From: a cyanobacterium endosymbiont of Rhopalodia gibberula
GTDB lineage: Bacteria; Cyanobacteriota; Cyanobacteriia; Cyanobacteriales; Microcystaceae
Assembly: GCF_003574135.1 (NCBI RefSeq)
Contig: NZ_AP018341.1
Span: 1,488,001-1,552,000 of the forward strand
Direction of reading: 5' to 3'
Length of the DNA: 64,000 nt
A model generated the notes under the pieces. The model was not told the origin of the DNA. It did no database searches and saw nothing but the letters and a program-made list of their open reading frames with translations. Positions within the stretch are counted from its first letter, which is position 1; each line of letters begins with the position of its first letter. This document shows, piece by piece, positions 39,974 through 53,161 of the stretch. Made by a program: the position numbers and the translations under genes.

Positions 39974-41158
39974 TCAACGGTCTACCGACCCCATAATAAT
40001 ATCGATACTGCCTAAAATCGCCATAATATCAGCTACCTTCATTCCTTTTAGGAGATGGGGTAAAATTTGCAGGTTATTAAAGTCAGCTGCGCGAATTTTC
40101 CAACGCCAAGGAAAAACATCATTATTACCCACAATAAAGATGCCAACTTCCCCCTTACCACTTTCTAGACGGACATAATGTTCTCCTTCAGGAATTTTAA
40201 AGGTGGGGGCAACTTTTTTAGCGATATATTGATACTCAAAATCATTCCATTGGGATTTTTTCCCTTCCATCATTCGCTTTGCTTCTAGGTTTTCATAAGA
40301 ACCTCCTGGTATACCTTTTAGCGCTTGACGGACAATTTTGACCGACTCACGCATTTCCCGGATACGGACTAAATAACGCGCAAAACAGTCCCCGGCAGTT
40401 TCCCATTGAATGTCCCAGTCAAAGTCATCATAGCATTCGTAATGGTCAACTTTGCGTAGATCCCATCTAACCCCAGATCCTCTTAACATAGGACCGGATA
40501 AACCCCAATTAATGGCTTCGTCGCGGGTAATAGTACCGATTCCTTCGACACGGCGACGGAAAATGGGGTTGTTAGTGATTAACTTTTCATATTCATCAAT
40601 TTTAGGGTCAAAAAAATTACAGAAATCTTCACATTTGTCAATCCAACCATAGGGTAGGTCAACGGCAACCCCCCCAATACGGAAGTAATTGTTATTGATT
40701 AACCGCATTCCTGATGCTGCTTCCCAAAGATCGTAGATCATCTCCCGTTCCCGGAAAATATAGAAAAATGGAGTTTGGGCGCCAACATCTGCTAAAAATG
40801 GACCTAACCACAATAAATGGTTAGCGATACGGTTGAGTTCCAACATGATGACGCGAATATATTGGGCGCGCTTAGGGACTTCAATATTCGCTAGTTTTTC
40901 AGGGGCATTAACGGTAATTGCTTCATTGAACATCCCTGCGGCGTAGTCCCACCGACTAACGTAGGGAACATACATGATACTAGTACGGTTTTCAGCTATT
41001 TTTTCCATTCCTCGGTGGAGATAACCGATAACGGGTTCGCAGTCTACCACATCTTCTCCGTCTAGGGTTACGATCAGACGTAATACTCCGTGCATTGAGG
41101 GATGGTGGGGACCCATGTTGAGTACCATGGGTTCGGTTCTGGTTTCTATTTTTGACAT
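39974..41158 (-). CDS. ndhH: NAD(P)H-quinone oxidoreductase subunit H
   Basis: The 49-kDa-type hydrophilic subunit of cyanobacterial NDH-1, which feeds electrons into plastoquinone in respiration and cyclic flow. 394 residues, exactly the family length. Characteristic blocks are [50 protein letters not shown] and the C-terminus [14 protein letters not shown]. An unusually distant GGAGGA box lies 17 bp before the ATG. Intact, which implies that the quinone-reducing side of the chain still works. Confidence 0.97.
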   Translation of the reverse strand: MSKIETRTEPMVLNMGPHHPSMHGVLRLIVTLDGEDVVDCEPVIGYLHRGMEKIAENRTSIMYVPYVSRWDYAAGMFNEAITVNAPEKLANIEVPKRAQYIRVIMLELNRIANHLLWLGPFLADVGAQTPFFYIFREREMIYDLWEAASGMRLINNNYFRIGGVAVDLPYGWIDKCEDFCNFFDPKIDEYEKLITNNPIFRRRVEGIGTITRDEAINWGLSGPMLRGSGVRWDLRKVDHYECYDDFDWDIQWETAGDCFARYLVRIREMRESVKIVRQALKGIPGGSYENLEAKRMMEGKKSQWNDFEYQYIAKKVAPTFKIPEGEHYVRLESGKGEVGIFIVGNNDVFPWRWKIRAADFNNLQILPHLLKGMKVADIMAILGSIDIIMGSVDR

Positions 41159-44100
41159 AGGGCTGTTGTTTTTTTTCCTCCAATTGTATTATTATGACAC
41201 CGCTATCGCGTATAAATCTGATGAATGGGTGTTCACTGATGTTCATACTAAAAGTTCAGGGTTGATTCTCTTTCATTTCTCACACCATGAATAGCTAAAG
41301 TTATGGGATTCTATCGTACACACAAAAAGTGAGTGCTAAAGGTAATTTTCCTAAGACAGATATTAAAGCCACTATTAACATAGTATTCACTTAATCTAGA
41401 AAACTTTTAACATTGAAATCTTTCAAAGTGTATTCTCTGGGTGAATTTATCATTCAAAGTAATTAACTATTGCAGACAGCCACTTTAAACAGTTTTATAA
41501 AACCAATTAAAGAGGTGATAGGTATCAACGTACGACTGAGAATGATGTAAATAATACCCCTTACTAAGAATAAAAACACATTAATCATAATAGCAATGGT
41601 AGGCAAAAGAGATTTAAATGAGAAGAATATCAAAATGATAACCAAAAACTTGACACTCAAGAGAGTCATTGGTTGCTTGTTTTACTCCAAACTAACTTCT
41701 GTATTGAGTAAAATTGTACTTGAATGACTGCGCCTGTTAAAGAATACTTGATTGAATATAAGTTACTATACTTTATAAGTTAAGTAGATATCACAATCAA
41801 GCGAGAAATATCTTTACCGTTAAACATATTTATTTTCATCAATTCTAGAATTTAGAGAAATGAATTGTTCTGTAGAAATTAAGATATAAAAATAACTAAT
41901 AGTATCTATAATTATTGTGACTATTGAGATCATAAAACCATAGACTAACGATAATATTAATTAATAAATGGTTATCAAACATAACAGAGTTAATTGATTA
42001 TTTATTATTGTTACTAATACTTAAAAAATAGCTTTTATAGTCAAACAATAATTAGCTACTAGGGTACTGCCGATCTAATAGTATTTTGTCTTTTTCCTTC
42101 ACCATGATGTAGTTCAATCAAGTTTGGGACAAGGATTTGAATGGTGATCGTCTTTTAGTTTTTTGATACTGACTTCATAGTTTTTAACACTAAATTGCCA
42201 TATTCTAAATCTACATGAGCTATACCAACTACTGTTGTTTTTAATTGGATAACTTATGGCAACAGAACTAAGTAAATTAGTTAACTAGGTCTTGATCGAT
42301 TGCCTAAATAACTTGATTGATTGAGATTTCTAGAATTTTTAGATTGTTTAAGTTTATAGATATTTTTTAGTTTTTTTATCAACAGTTATTAATGAAATTT
42401 AAATTTAAAAAATAAACAGATAAATGTGACTTTTACTTCTATAGCCTCAATCAATTATCTAACTTATATAGCTTTATAAATAGATGAGTTATCCATAAAT
42501 AAATAAACCTCTATTTAGATTTAAAATATCAGTATTTTAGTTTTCTCAGTGAGAAAAAATCTCCCTATTTGTTCATTATTTTAATGTAAAAAATAATAAG
42601 AACAAGATCAAAATTACTCTAATAAACATAATATTCTTCTACAATTATTGGGATATTTGAATTTATTTGATTCTAGTTATTCGGGTAACGTAATGAATCC
42701 TAACTAAATAAGCTTCGGTTTAGTAAATAGAAACTATAATTGTTGATTATTCCTGTCTTAAAATTTGAACCTTATCTATGTAAATTGATAAAATGTAAAG
42801 TGTTTTTGGGGTTGAGTTAAGTTCAATTTTTGAACTTAACGACGTGCAGAATAAGATCTTCATCTTATTCTAGCAATTATTCTACGATATTAAATTATTG
42901 AATTGATTGATTAATTTTATTGTTAATTTCTATAAATTTAATTGTAATATCTATTAATTCTAACTTAATTATTTAAATACAGCTAATATTTTTCTATTTT
43001 AATTTATCTGAATAAAAATTGATATGATGGGTAAGTTTAATAAAGGATAATACAGCCATATAATTAAGTAAAAAGTAAGTATTCCTTTTTAAGGAAACGT
43101 TTAATCGCTAACAAAAATTACACAAAGTGAAAAAAAATTTATTGTTACTGAGGTAAAATAATGTAGAATAAATAAGCAAACTTACTAGAAGTAGAAAGTA
43201 GTATTTCTATTCATACTAAACTAAAACTAAAAATAAAAATCTCAATAATAAAAGTAAAAAATTAACTTAAATTTAACATTCCTATAAATGTTATAAATAC
43301 TGTTTATAACATTTAAAACCTAACTTTAGATAATAATTTAACTATTTTTATTTCTGGTCAGTTATTAACTGTAATTTCAATAGGGAGAGTAATATTTATT
43401 TCTATTTATTCCAAAGATAAGTTAAGAAAAGTTTGTTTAAATATCTATTCACAGACAAATATATTTTACATAGTAATTTAAATTATTTTGACTATAACTA
43501 ACTATCTTAACAATTACTATTACTTAATAGTAATTGAAATTACACACAAGCTTAATTGTTAAAATATGGATATTATTAATAATAAACTTTTCTTTCTTCT
43601 ATTCTAGAGAAATTGAAGTTTGCGTATATCTTATATATAACTAATTTTATATAAATACTTAAAATATTATATATTTTAAGTATTTAGTTTAAGTGATTAA
43701 ATTTAAACAAATATCATTATATTTCATATCTTATTGCAGTGATTATTTCTAGTAAGAATTTATCTAACCGCTTTGATTAAATTATGTCTATATTTAAATA
43801 TTTTTATAAAAATTTTGTAAGCTTTTATTTGATACTGTGTACTATTTATCTACTGCTAGATCTACTTGTAAATTATAAACAAATAAAAGATCTTAAAAAT
43901 ATAATTTATGTCGATTATTTTGTCATAAAAAATTGGTTGATTTTAGTTAAACTAAATTAGTTTATAATCTTAAATTATAAGAGTTTAAGATCTAAAATTT
44001 TTATTTAGTTATCTTCTATGAAGTTACTCAACAAGTTTTTAGACTAGCAAAAGTTAATGAGCTAAAAAAATATCTCAGTTAACTATCAATGACACAAAGT

Positions 44101-44382
44101 GTTTCTAAAGGCTATCTATCAAAAAATAGATATAGATAAGTTAGTATAAAAGCGAATATAAAATTTATAAATAATAGGGAGATTATACTAAAAACATTTA
44201 TTATAAAAGTACATTATGAACGACTATGATATTTTCTTCTAAAATGACACGAAAACAAAATAATGTATCACGAGGAGTTTTGTTTAAATACACTTTTAAT
44301 TAAAGCATTGACGTTTATTATCCAGAAAGCCAATTAAGGCTATGAGGAAATTATAGATAAAAACTGCTGAGATAGTGATATC
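41159..44382. other. 3.2-kb decayed region
   Basis: Contains a damaged reading frame (42059-42253, minus). A hydrophobic 68-codon minus-strand frame (41463-41669) has no family match. Just before the orphan terminator at 44383 there is a short plus-strand tail (GYEEIIDKNC) with stops. Nothing else supported. Confidence 0.5.
42059..42253 (-). pseudogene. C-terminal part of an unrecognised gene with one internal stop
   Basis: A 64-codon frame ends in TAG (42059-42061). One in-phase TAA splits it. It reads TTVVGIAHVDLEYGNLVLKT, then after the stop TITIQILVPNLIELHHGEGK. Such long in-phase sense on both sides of the stop argues for a recently killed gene. I do not recognise the family. Confidence 0.4.
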
Positions 44383-44422
44383 ATCATAGCCTAACTCAGA
44401 GAGTCAGGCTATGATTTTTTGT
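44383..44422 (+). terminator. Orphan intrinsic terminator
   Basis: ATCATAGCCTAACT (44383-44396) pairs with 44402-44415 with one mismatch and is followed by TTTTTT. It follows a few codons of a broken plus-strand frame, so it closes a deleted gene. 44423-44819 is otherwise empty. Confidence 0.7.
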
Positions 44423-44819
44423 TATCGGATGACTTAAATTACTCTGTTTATTGGACTGTAATTCTAACTTTTATGAACTCACTAAATACTAAATATTCAT
44501 ATAATTTATTAACAATTAATTGTATAAATATTTACATCAAATATATTTTTTTATAAACTTTTATCTAAAATAGATTAAAGTATTTACAAGTTAAATAAGC
44601 AATTTTTTAGGCATATTTTTAATTAAAATTTTAGCTTTTTTAGCAAAGGTTTCATATAAAATATTATATATACTAAATAAAAAGTATTTGTTATTTGTAC
44701 TCGATGATTACTAGAATTTGGACATATACTTAATGTATTTCTATTTTTTTATTGCCTAAAATTTTTCTTGATATCACTTTATTTATTTTACCTATTACTT
44801 TATTTTTTCCCAAAAGATT

Positions 44820-45821
44820 ATGTGGACTCTTCTTCATTCCCGCTTACATATCACGTTACGACAACGCAATCTATTGCCTAAAAAAGAATGCATTTTAATT
44901 GCAGTTTCAGGGGGGCAAGATTCGTTATGTTTACTTAAACTTTTACTTGATCTCCAATCTAAATGGACTTGGAAGATTGCGATTGCTCATTGTGATCATG
45001 GGTGGAAACATGATACTGGAATAGCAGATTTTGTACAACAATTATCTGAAAAATGGAGAATTCCTTTTTATTTAAAAACTACCTCCCAACTGAAAGAAAC
45101 TGAAGCAGCGGCTAGAAATTGGCGCTATCAAGCACTAACAGAAATCGCCCAAGAAAACAACTTTTCTATAATTGTTACGGGACACACCCAAAGTGATCGT
45201 GCTGAAACCTTACTTTATAATCTCGTTCGCGGTGCAGGAAATGATGGACTAAGTGCTTTAACCTGGCAACGTCCTCTGACAGATAATATTATTTTAGTTC
45301 GTCCTTTATTAACTATTAATCGTTCAGAAATTTGGGAGTTTTGTCAAAAGTGCGACCTTCCGATTTGGGAAGATTTAGCTAACGAAAATTTAAACTATGC
45401 TCGTAATCGTATTCGAAAAGAATTAATCCCTTATTTTAAAAAAAATTTTAATCCTCAAATTGAAACAACTTTAGCCAGAACTGCTGAGATAGTCAAGGAG
45501 GAGACTGAATATTTAGAAAGTTGTGCTGAGATAAACCTAGAAAAGGCACTTAATAGAGATGGAACTCAATTAAATCGTCTAGTTTTACAGTCAGTGCCTC
45601 TTGCATTGCAACGGCGAGTTATGCGTAGATTTTTTTTAAAGATAAGTCTCAAAAATCCAAACTTTGAGCAGATAGAAGCCTTGACAACTTTAATTAATGC
45701 TCCCAGACGATCACGCATTTCTTCTCTTCCTGGTAATCTGATAGCAGAAGTTCAAGACAATTGGATAATTTTTACAAAACAAGAAACGGTCCAAAACAGT
45801 TTTGCTCAAGATACTCTATAA
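44820..45821 (+). CDS. tilS: tRNA(Ile)-lysidine synthetase
   Basis: Modifies C34 of tRNA-Ile(CAU) to lysidine, essential for reading AUA. The PP-loop motif SGGQDS is at residues 30-35. AHCDHGWKHDT, GHTQSDRAETLLYNLVRGAG and RNRIRKELIPY are typical of the N-terminal ATPase domain. 333 residues, as in other cyanobacteria, which have a shorter C-terminal part than E. coli. The frame is intact. The dead psaJ gene lies at its 3' end on the opposite strand. Confidence 0.93.
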   Translation: MWTLLHSRLHITLRQRNLLPKKECILIAVSGGQDSLCLLKLLLDLQSKWTWKIAIAHCDHGWKHDTGIADFVQQLSEKWRIPFYLKTTSQLKETEAAARNWRYQALTEIAQENNFSIIVTGHTQSDRAETLLYNLVRGAGNDGLSALTWQRPLTDNIILVRPLLTINRSEIWEFCQKCDLPIWEDLANENLNYARNRIRKELIPYFKKNFNPQIETTLARTAEIVKEETEYLESCAEINLEKALNRDGTQLNRLVLQSVPLALQRRVMRRFFLKISLKNPNFEQIEALTTLINAPRRSRISSLPGNLIAEVQDNWIIFTKQETVQNSFAQDTL

Positions 45822-45854
45822 AGTTTTAGTGTTAAGTTTTGTTTTCTCTAAAGT

Positions 45855-45969
45855 AGAAAATACAAGATCAGGATAGAAATGGTTGATTTCAATCGATAAA
45901 CTGATAGTAACGGTAAATAATACTGTCATTAAAATAGGAGTATAGAAATAAACTTTGTAAAACTTTCAT
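45855..45969 (-). pseudogene. psaJ: psaJ fossil (photosystem I subunit IX)
   Basis: An ATG at 45969 is followed after one indel by a frame reading FYTPILMTVLFTVTISLSIE and then INHFYPDLVF. Normal PsaJ reads close to [30 protein letters not shown], so residue order is kept almost throughout. The frameshift within the first codons and the altered C-terminus make it non-functional. It directly follows the psaF fossil on the same strand, the usual psaF-psaJ order. It converges with tilS. Confidence 0.85.
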
Positions 45970-46022
45970 GAATAGTTATTCTAAATAGTAGGGAAAGTTC
46001 AATAAGTACAATGAATTGTTAG

Positions 46023-46446
46023 TTAACGAGGAGAAACGTAAATTTTACTATCTGTAGTAGTTAACTATCTATAGGTAAATTCATTAAAAGTAGCTTCAGT
46101 ATTTTGTAAATCTCTAATATTAATTAAATAAACCCAGTTACCCTAACTTGTAAATCCGGTAACATAGGGGAAGAGAATACTGGAAATAGTAAGTAAAGTC
46201 TTCTGCATAATTCAAAGTAATCCGATGGGAATGGCTTTCGGGTCGACAGAGGGCTTGTACAAAACGTTCGGCGCGTTCTGCCTTGACATAGGGTAGCCGG
46301 CGGTGTTACCAAAATTCTCAGATTTTTATTGATAAGCAGCTAGCTCACCACAATGAGTCAGCCGATGTAAAATATTTGTGGAGGCGGAAGGTGTAGAATT
46401 AGACTATAAGGTTGATATTAAAATTAGACTCAGCAATTCTTTTCAT
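46023..46446 (-). pseudogene. psaF: psaF fossil (photosystem I subunit III)
   Basis: Reading across breaks on the minus strand gives LTHCGELAAYQ, stop, KSENFGNTAGYP, then VKAERAERFVQALCRPESHS, then LNYAEDFTYYFQYSLPYVTG, then NWVYLINIRDLQN, then LTTTDSKIYVSPR and a stop. PsaF of other cyanobacteria reads [62 protein letters not shown] and ends in SPR. The match is therefore collinear, with several stops and frameshifts and about 30 residues missing before the C-terminus. Position beside tsaD matches the arrangement I know from Synechocystis (psaF-psaJ next to gcp). Confidence 0.9.
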
Positions 46447-46599
46447 AAAAGACATTTCCTTTTAAAAAAAAGACTAAGTTTTTGCACATGAAATGAGAGA
46501 ATCGGCTGCGTATTGACAGTATCTAATTTCTGACTCGCTAGTCGAGTGAATAAGGTAAAAAAATAAAAAAAGTAATTCTTCGTTACAAATTAGCAAAAA

Positions 46600-47640
46600 A
46601 TGGTAACAGTGTTGGCAATTGAAACAAGTTGTGACGAAACTGCCGTTGCAATTGTAAATGATCGTAATGTTTGGAGTAGTGTAGTAGCTTCACAAATTCC
46701 TCTACATCGCACCTATGGTGGTATTGTTCCTGAAGTGGCCTCCCGTGAACACTTAATAAAAATTAATCTCTGTATTGAACAAGCGTTAGTCCAATCTCAA
46801 ATTAGTTGGCAGGAAATTGATGGTGTGGCCGCTACTGTCGCCCCAGGATTAGTGGGAGCGTTGATGGTAGGAATGACAACGGCTAAAACTCTCTCAATTG
46901 TACATCAAAAGCCTTTTATTGGCGTTCATCACCTCGAAGGACATATTTACGCAACTTATTTAAGTGACTCTACTTGGAAACCCCCATTTTTATGTTTGTT
47001 GGTATCAGGCGGTCATACTAGCTTAATTCGAGTTCAAGATTGTGGGGTCTATGAACAATTGGGTACAACCCGTGATGATGCGGCTGGAGAAGCATTTGAT
47101 AAAGTCGCACGGTTGTTAAATTTAGGCTATCCAGGGGGACCGGCTATTGATCACCTCGCTAAAATTGGTAATCCTAAGGCGTTTCTTTTCCCAGAGGGGC
47201 GGATTTCTTTACCAGAAGGTGGCTATCATCCTTATGATTCTAGTTTTAGCGGTTTGAAAACAGCAGTATTACGGTTAGTTCAAAAATTAGACAAAAAGGA
47301 TAATGAACCATTGCCTGTAGCTGATATAGCAGCTAGTTTTCAGGAAACTGTAGCACGCTCACTCACTAAAAAAACTATTGCCTGTGCTTTAGACTATGGT
47401 CTTAATTCTATTGCTGTTGGAGGAGGCGTTGCGGCTAATAGTGAACTAAGAAAACAGTTAAAAGCATCAGGAGTTAAACACAATCTAAAAATCCATTTTC
47501 CTCCTTTAAGATTATGTACTGATAATGCTGCAATGATTGGTTGCGCTGCAGCTGCTCATCTTTACCGAGGACATACTTCTTCTTTAACTTTGAATGTAAC
47601 TTCTCAATTATCTATTACTGAAGTTATGCAACTTTATTGA
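46600..47640 (+). CDS. tsaD: tRNA N6-adenosine threonylcarbamoyltransferase
   Basis: Transfers the threonylcarbamoyl group to A37 of ANN-decoding tRNAs with TsaB and TsaE. Metal-binding His residues are in HHLEGH (about residue 110). Family blocks include ETSCDETAVAIV, RTYGGIVPEVASREH, LVSGGHTSL, LGTTRDDAAGEAFDKVAR and GGGVAANSELR. 346 residues, full length. It is divergent from the psaF fossil. A 13-bp hairpin overlaps its last codons and stop. Confidence 0.97.
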   Translation: MVTVLAIETSCDETAVAIVNDRNVWSSVVASQIPLHRTYGGIVPEVASREHLIKINLCIEQALVQSQISWQEIDGVAATVAPGLVGALMVGMTTAKTLSIVHQKPFIGVHHLEGHIYATYLSDSTWKPPFLCLLVSGGHTSLIRVQDCGVYEQLGTTRDDAAGEAFDKVARLLNLGYPGGPAIDHLAKIGNPKAFLFPEGRISLPEGGYHPYDSSFSGLKTAVLRLVQKLDKKDNEPLPVADIAASFQETVARSLTKKTIACALDYGLNSIAVGGGVAANSELRKQLKASGVKHNLKIHFPPLRLCTDNAAMIGCAAAAHLYRGHTSSLTLNVTSQLSITEVMQLY

Positions 47641-47662
47641 TTAATAATTAATAAAGTTGCAT
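47626..47662 (+). terminator. Hairpin overlapping the tsaD stop codon
   Basis: Arms 47626-47638 (which include the last codons) and 47650-47662 pair perfectly with an 11-nt loop. The T run behind is weak. Confidence 0.55.
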
Positions 47663-50217
47663 TGTATTTAAAACCTTTTTATTTACAAAAAAATAAGAAA
47701 ACTTCTAAGTAAATATTACTAAATATAACTTGGTCTTCAGAATTAAATCAAAAAATTAATATAGAAAAATTTTATATATAATAGATGATAGTAATTTTTA
47801 ATTAGATAGTCTGTAACGACAGAAGTAAATAAATTAACTAATTATGTTTTTATAGCTTAATTAATTAGTTTTATCGGTGGTTTAGTTGGTTTTTTTATGA
47901 TTAAAAAATCATAGAATTTGCAGATATTTTTAAAACTAATAGTTTTTAATAGAGTTGACGTCAGTAAAATACAAAGGTAAAAATATGACCTGTAATTTTA
48001 TCTGTTTAATTAATTATCTAACTTTTGTTACTTGATAAACCAATAAATCATCTATGAATGCACAAGCCCTTAGCTAGAGCTAAGGGTATTAATATTTATG
48101 TTTTATCAGTAAAAAAAGTTGTTTATTTGTCCATTGTTCAATGGTAAAAGTAACCAAAAAACTCAATGTAGTGGACACTTAGATCAACACTATATTTTTT
48201 TCTCGATTATCAGGATATTTTACATGAGCTAGTTTTTCTTTAATTGCTCGGCAAAGTTTAAGTTAGCCAAGTGTCGTCAAATATTTCTATCTCTAAGTCC
48301 AAAGCCTATTATGTGTAAGTTACCAATGCATAAAGTATTTTTTTTAGGTTAAGTTAAGTTTTGAACAAAACAATACATGTTTAAAATACTAACTGTAACA
48401 TCTTATTTTTTCTTGTCAACGAGTACTTATTACTTATAGAATAGCATCATTTTCTAGCTACTTTTCAACAATATTAAATATTTAATTAAAAATTAAATAA
48501 AGTTTATGATTAGATACAAAAGAGTGATTATACACTTTTTATAGTTTAATAATTTCTAATAAAATAATTAACTTAACTATAATAAATTTAAAGTTGAGTT
48601 AATTGATATTATTGTTAGTTTATCTAAATTTAGAGAAAATATCTATAGAGTCCAATTTGATCTTTTTGTCTAGCTAGTACTTTTATACTAATTTATTTAA
48701 ATAAAAACTGCTGTCAGTTAAATAAATAAAATATCAAGTTTAATACTATACTTATAAAGTATTGATTACAGAATTTTAAAAAACAATGAGTCAGTTATTA
48801 ACTATTGACAACATAAACTCTAGATTAACATTAGCTTTACGATTTTTAAAAAATCTGTTATTAATTTTTAATACCTAATTAAACGTATAATGATGTTAAT
48901 AATTATCGGCAATATTAACAACAAAAACAAAATCTTTATTTTTCTTTAAAAAAGTTACTCTCTTTTCTAAATCAAAATCAAGAGAAGATTTTTAGGGCAA
49001 ATAATATAAATATTTACTCAAATTATAAAGTCAATACAACAATTTTAAATACTTTTTGATTTTTTATTTAATAAATTTATTAAACAAAAAAGCTGAATAA
49101 GAGAAAATTTATATATAAATTTGAATGATTTTTTTTAAGTAAGGATTAAGATAACTAAATTCAAAGTTCTTAAGAAGGGACTGATTAAACTAAGAATAGT
49201 TAAAGTTATTCCTAGCTCTACGGGAATTCTATCGTTAAAGTTGACTAAGTTTAGTTTATTTAGAACGGAAACCCAATATTGACGATAAATCTGCTCTTGA
49301 CTACATTTGCGTAAGTTTCTGGGTAACCAAACAAGAGACGGCGATCTCTTATAATGGGGTAAACATCATTGAGAACAATCAACCTAAAAATAACCAACCT
49401 CATATTAGGATATACTAACTAGCTATAGATACTGAATGTAAGTTTTAGTTGAAAAGTATTAATTAGAGCTATAAAAATAGCTCTAATTGATAGAATAACT
49501 GAAGCATAGCCAACAATAGTCTCAGTAAGAATAAAAGAATATTATTGGTTATTTTTATATATAAAGGATTGAGGTAATAACAACTAAACTATTTATCTGT
49601 ATTTTATCTCTTTCTAAAGAGAAATAATAATTGCCTTCATCACTATTCCTAAATAAGTTTTTTTTATAGAAATCAAAGAAATATTTTAATCTAAATAGAT
49701 AGAACTTAACCACAAATAATTGAATAGAGATAAAAAAATGACCATAATTATCTTTACTTTTAAATATTTTTGTCGTTGATGTTAAAGAAAATGTCGTCAT
49801 TCTTATGAATAACCAACCACAAATAGTTTTCTCTGATGCAACACTATCAAGACTTACAAAGTCTATGAAAACCAGCAATATAGTTACGACACGCAGTGCT
49901 TGAGAAGTAAAGCATAAATTATTGTGAGAAGTCCACTAACTTTCTTTCTACCTCAAATCCTAAAGTGTATAACTGAAGAATGTCATATTGAGCGATTGCT
50001 AGAAATGTCTTCTAATAACTAGTGGCTAATTTCTCTGAGGAGAGTATTGCCATAAAAACCCTCAATAACATAGGTTTAATCTGGCTTTTAACAAGTTAGG
50101 TAAAGATAGATAGTGCATTAACTACTTTAATTGAGTTCAATTTAGTGGATTGCTCGTCTAGAGATAACACATTTACAATAGTGAGTGATTAATAAAAAGT
50201 ATTTTTTATACTTTTTT
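47663..50217. other. 2.5-kb decayed region
   Basis: Holds a 9-bp hairpin CCCTTAGCT/AGCTAAGGG (48067-48086) without a gene and a protein-like fragment (49135-49329, minus). A 107-codon frame at 49555-49878 has atypical composition and I do not accept it as a gene. Confidence 0.5.
49135..49329 (-). pseudogene. Start-less remnant, unrecognised
   Basis: A 64-codon frame with a proper stop (49135-49137) reads WLPRNLRKCSQEQIYRQYWV then NDRIPVELGITLTILSLISP. The ordinary amino-acid mix contrasts with the surrounding A/T desert. Upstream continuation is shifted in frame. Family unknown. Confidence 0.35.
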
Positions 50218-50475
50218 CTATGATGTATATTTTTGTAATAACTTTTCCAATCTAGCAACTGAAAGACGGGGGGAAGGACGGGGAATTATCTTTTCAGTTT
50301 CTCCCGATTTTTGATACAAAACAGGAACTTCATATTGGTAGGCTTCGAACCAATCTTCGCTAGTTGTAATATCTCTAATTTCTAAGTTGATATTTAAAGT
50401 TTTAATCTGTTCTAACTTTTTTTGTAGTCCTTCACATAAATGACAACCAGGCTTACTATAAAGAATTAATTGCAT
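50218..50475 (-). CDS. Glutaredoxin-like protein (DUF836)
   Basis: 85 residues with a thioredoxin fold: beta strand MQLILYSKPG, redox motif CHLC at residues 11-14, and the cis-Pro segment YEVPVLY. It belongs to the small DUF836/glutaredoxin-like group; partner proteins are unknown. Intact frame; single gene. Confidence 0.85.
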   Translation of the reverse strand: MQLILYSKPGCHLCEGLQKKLEQIKTLNINLEIRDITTSEDWFEAYQYEVPVLYQKSGETEKIIPRPSPRLSVARLEKLLQKYTS

Positions 50476-50843
50476 AATATCTATAAGATAGAATATATTA
50501 TTCTGGATAACTTAATAAATCTCATTGAGAGTTAACTATTATTAGATTACCTTAAAACGAATTATTTATGCCAGCGTGTATAGAAGCTTCAAATGCATCG
50601 TTTTCGACCACATAAAAAAAGATGATCATGAGGACGAACGGAGACGGTTCAACTCAATAATTATAATTTGCAATTATGATTTGTACTAAAAAGCGATTGA
50701 AGCAGTATGTAGAAAATAAAAACACGGTAAATAGGGCAGAAAATCATCGACAATTACTAATAAGCAAAAAGACATGGTAAAATTAAGGAGAAATGAAAAT
50801 TAAAGCTATTTAAAGCAAAATAGTAATAAAGTGTTAAAAACGG

Positions 50844-50891
50844 CTAAATTACCTGACTATCTAAATAAATGTAGATAGTCAGGTAATTTAG
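50844..50891 (-). terminator. 20-bp perfect hairpin without a clear gene
   Basis: Arms 50844-50863 and 50872-50891 are exact complements, with an 8-nt loop. On the minus strand GCCGTTTTT follows. The only frame in front of it is a 61-codon lysine-rich one (50934-51119) of doubtful reality. The remaining gap 50476-51392 shows nothing else. Confidence 0.6.
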
Positions 50892-51347
50892 GATTAGTGG
50901 CCTGCTACAAAAACTCAACTTATTAAAGAAATGTTACTTACACTTAGAATAGTTAGGGAATGTGTAGATTTCTTCTTGAGAAACTATCCTCTTTTTCTTG
51001 TCAGGAAAATATTCTGATGTTTGTTCTTTGTAAAGTATCACTCTTAATTTTGTTTTTGTTCCTGAGACTTTGTTTTGTCTAAGAAAAAAAAATGAGGGTT
51101 TTATCGCTAAGAAATTCATTTAAAACAGCTGCATCTCCCAAAAGTAAACTCATGATTTTTTTCAAGCAGAATTTATGGAGTGAGAAGCCGGGGAGGAACG
51201 ATATTATCAAAAAGTCTGAATCTTGATAATCTGCACTAAACACTATTTTTAGCAAAAATGGGTCATTTATTGGATTAGGTTAGCCAATAAACTGGTTAAA
51301 AACCAACTAGTTTAATAATCTAAACTTGACAGAAACTTTTCTGATAA

Positions 51348-52736
<1,389 letters not shown>

Positions 52737-52771
52737 CAATCAACGATTTTGTTTTAGGGAGTAATTATCTT

Positions 52772-53080
52772 ATGTCTCTTAGTATTGAATGTCAAAAAAG
52801 ACCCGAAGGCAGTAAACCTAATGCCCTACGTCGCGAAGGATTAATTCCTGGCAGTTTATATGGTCATGATGGGGCAAACTCTGTATCCTTAGTCATTAAT
52901 GCGAAGGAAGCAGTTAACCTCTTAAAAAAGGTTTCCGTCAATGAGACCATCATCGAAGTTCAGATCACCGACATATCTTGGACAGGTAAAGCTTTGATTA
53001 GGGAAGTACAAGCTCATCCTTGGAAAAGAACTGTTTTACATTTGAGTTTTTTTCATATAGCTAATACTGAAGCAGCTTAA
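52772..53080 (+). CDS. rplY: Large ribosomal subunit protein bL25
   Basis: A 5S rRNA-binding ribosomal protein. 102 residues, the short form without a CTC-type extension. The motif GSKPNALRREGLIPGSLYG is diagnostic, followed by the beta-barrel with DISWTGKALIREVQAHPWK. GGAG lies 10 bp before the ATG. Second gene of the purA operon, closed by an intrinsic terminator. Confidence 0.93.
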   Translation: MSLSIECQKRPEGSKPNALRREGLIPGSLYGHDGANSVSLVINAKEAVNLLKKVSVNETIIEVQITDISWTGKALIREVQAHPWKRTVLHLSFFHIANTEAA

Positions 53081-53127
53081 TGGTTTGACATCTTCGTCCC
53101 CTTTAGTGAAAATAAACTAATCAATAT

Positions 53128-53161
53128 CCCCGTTAATCTGTTGACATAACGGGGAGTTTTT
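53128..53161 (+). terminator. Terminator of purA-rplY
   Basis: Stem CCCCGTTA / TAACGGGG (53128-53135, 53147-53154) followed by AGTTTTT, between the convergent rplY and ribH genes. Confidence 0.85.

Noticed and set aside
49555-49878. 107-codon minus-strand frame
   Set aside because: Mostly Phe, Lys, Ile and Ser, no motif and no ribosome site; likely chance in A/T-rich DNA.
50934-51119. 61-codon lysine-rich minus-strand frame before the 50844 hairpin
   Set aside because: Lies in front of a terminator-like hairpin, but the sequence has no recognisable family and the start lacks a ribosome site.
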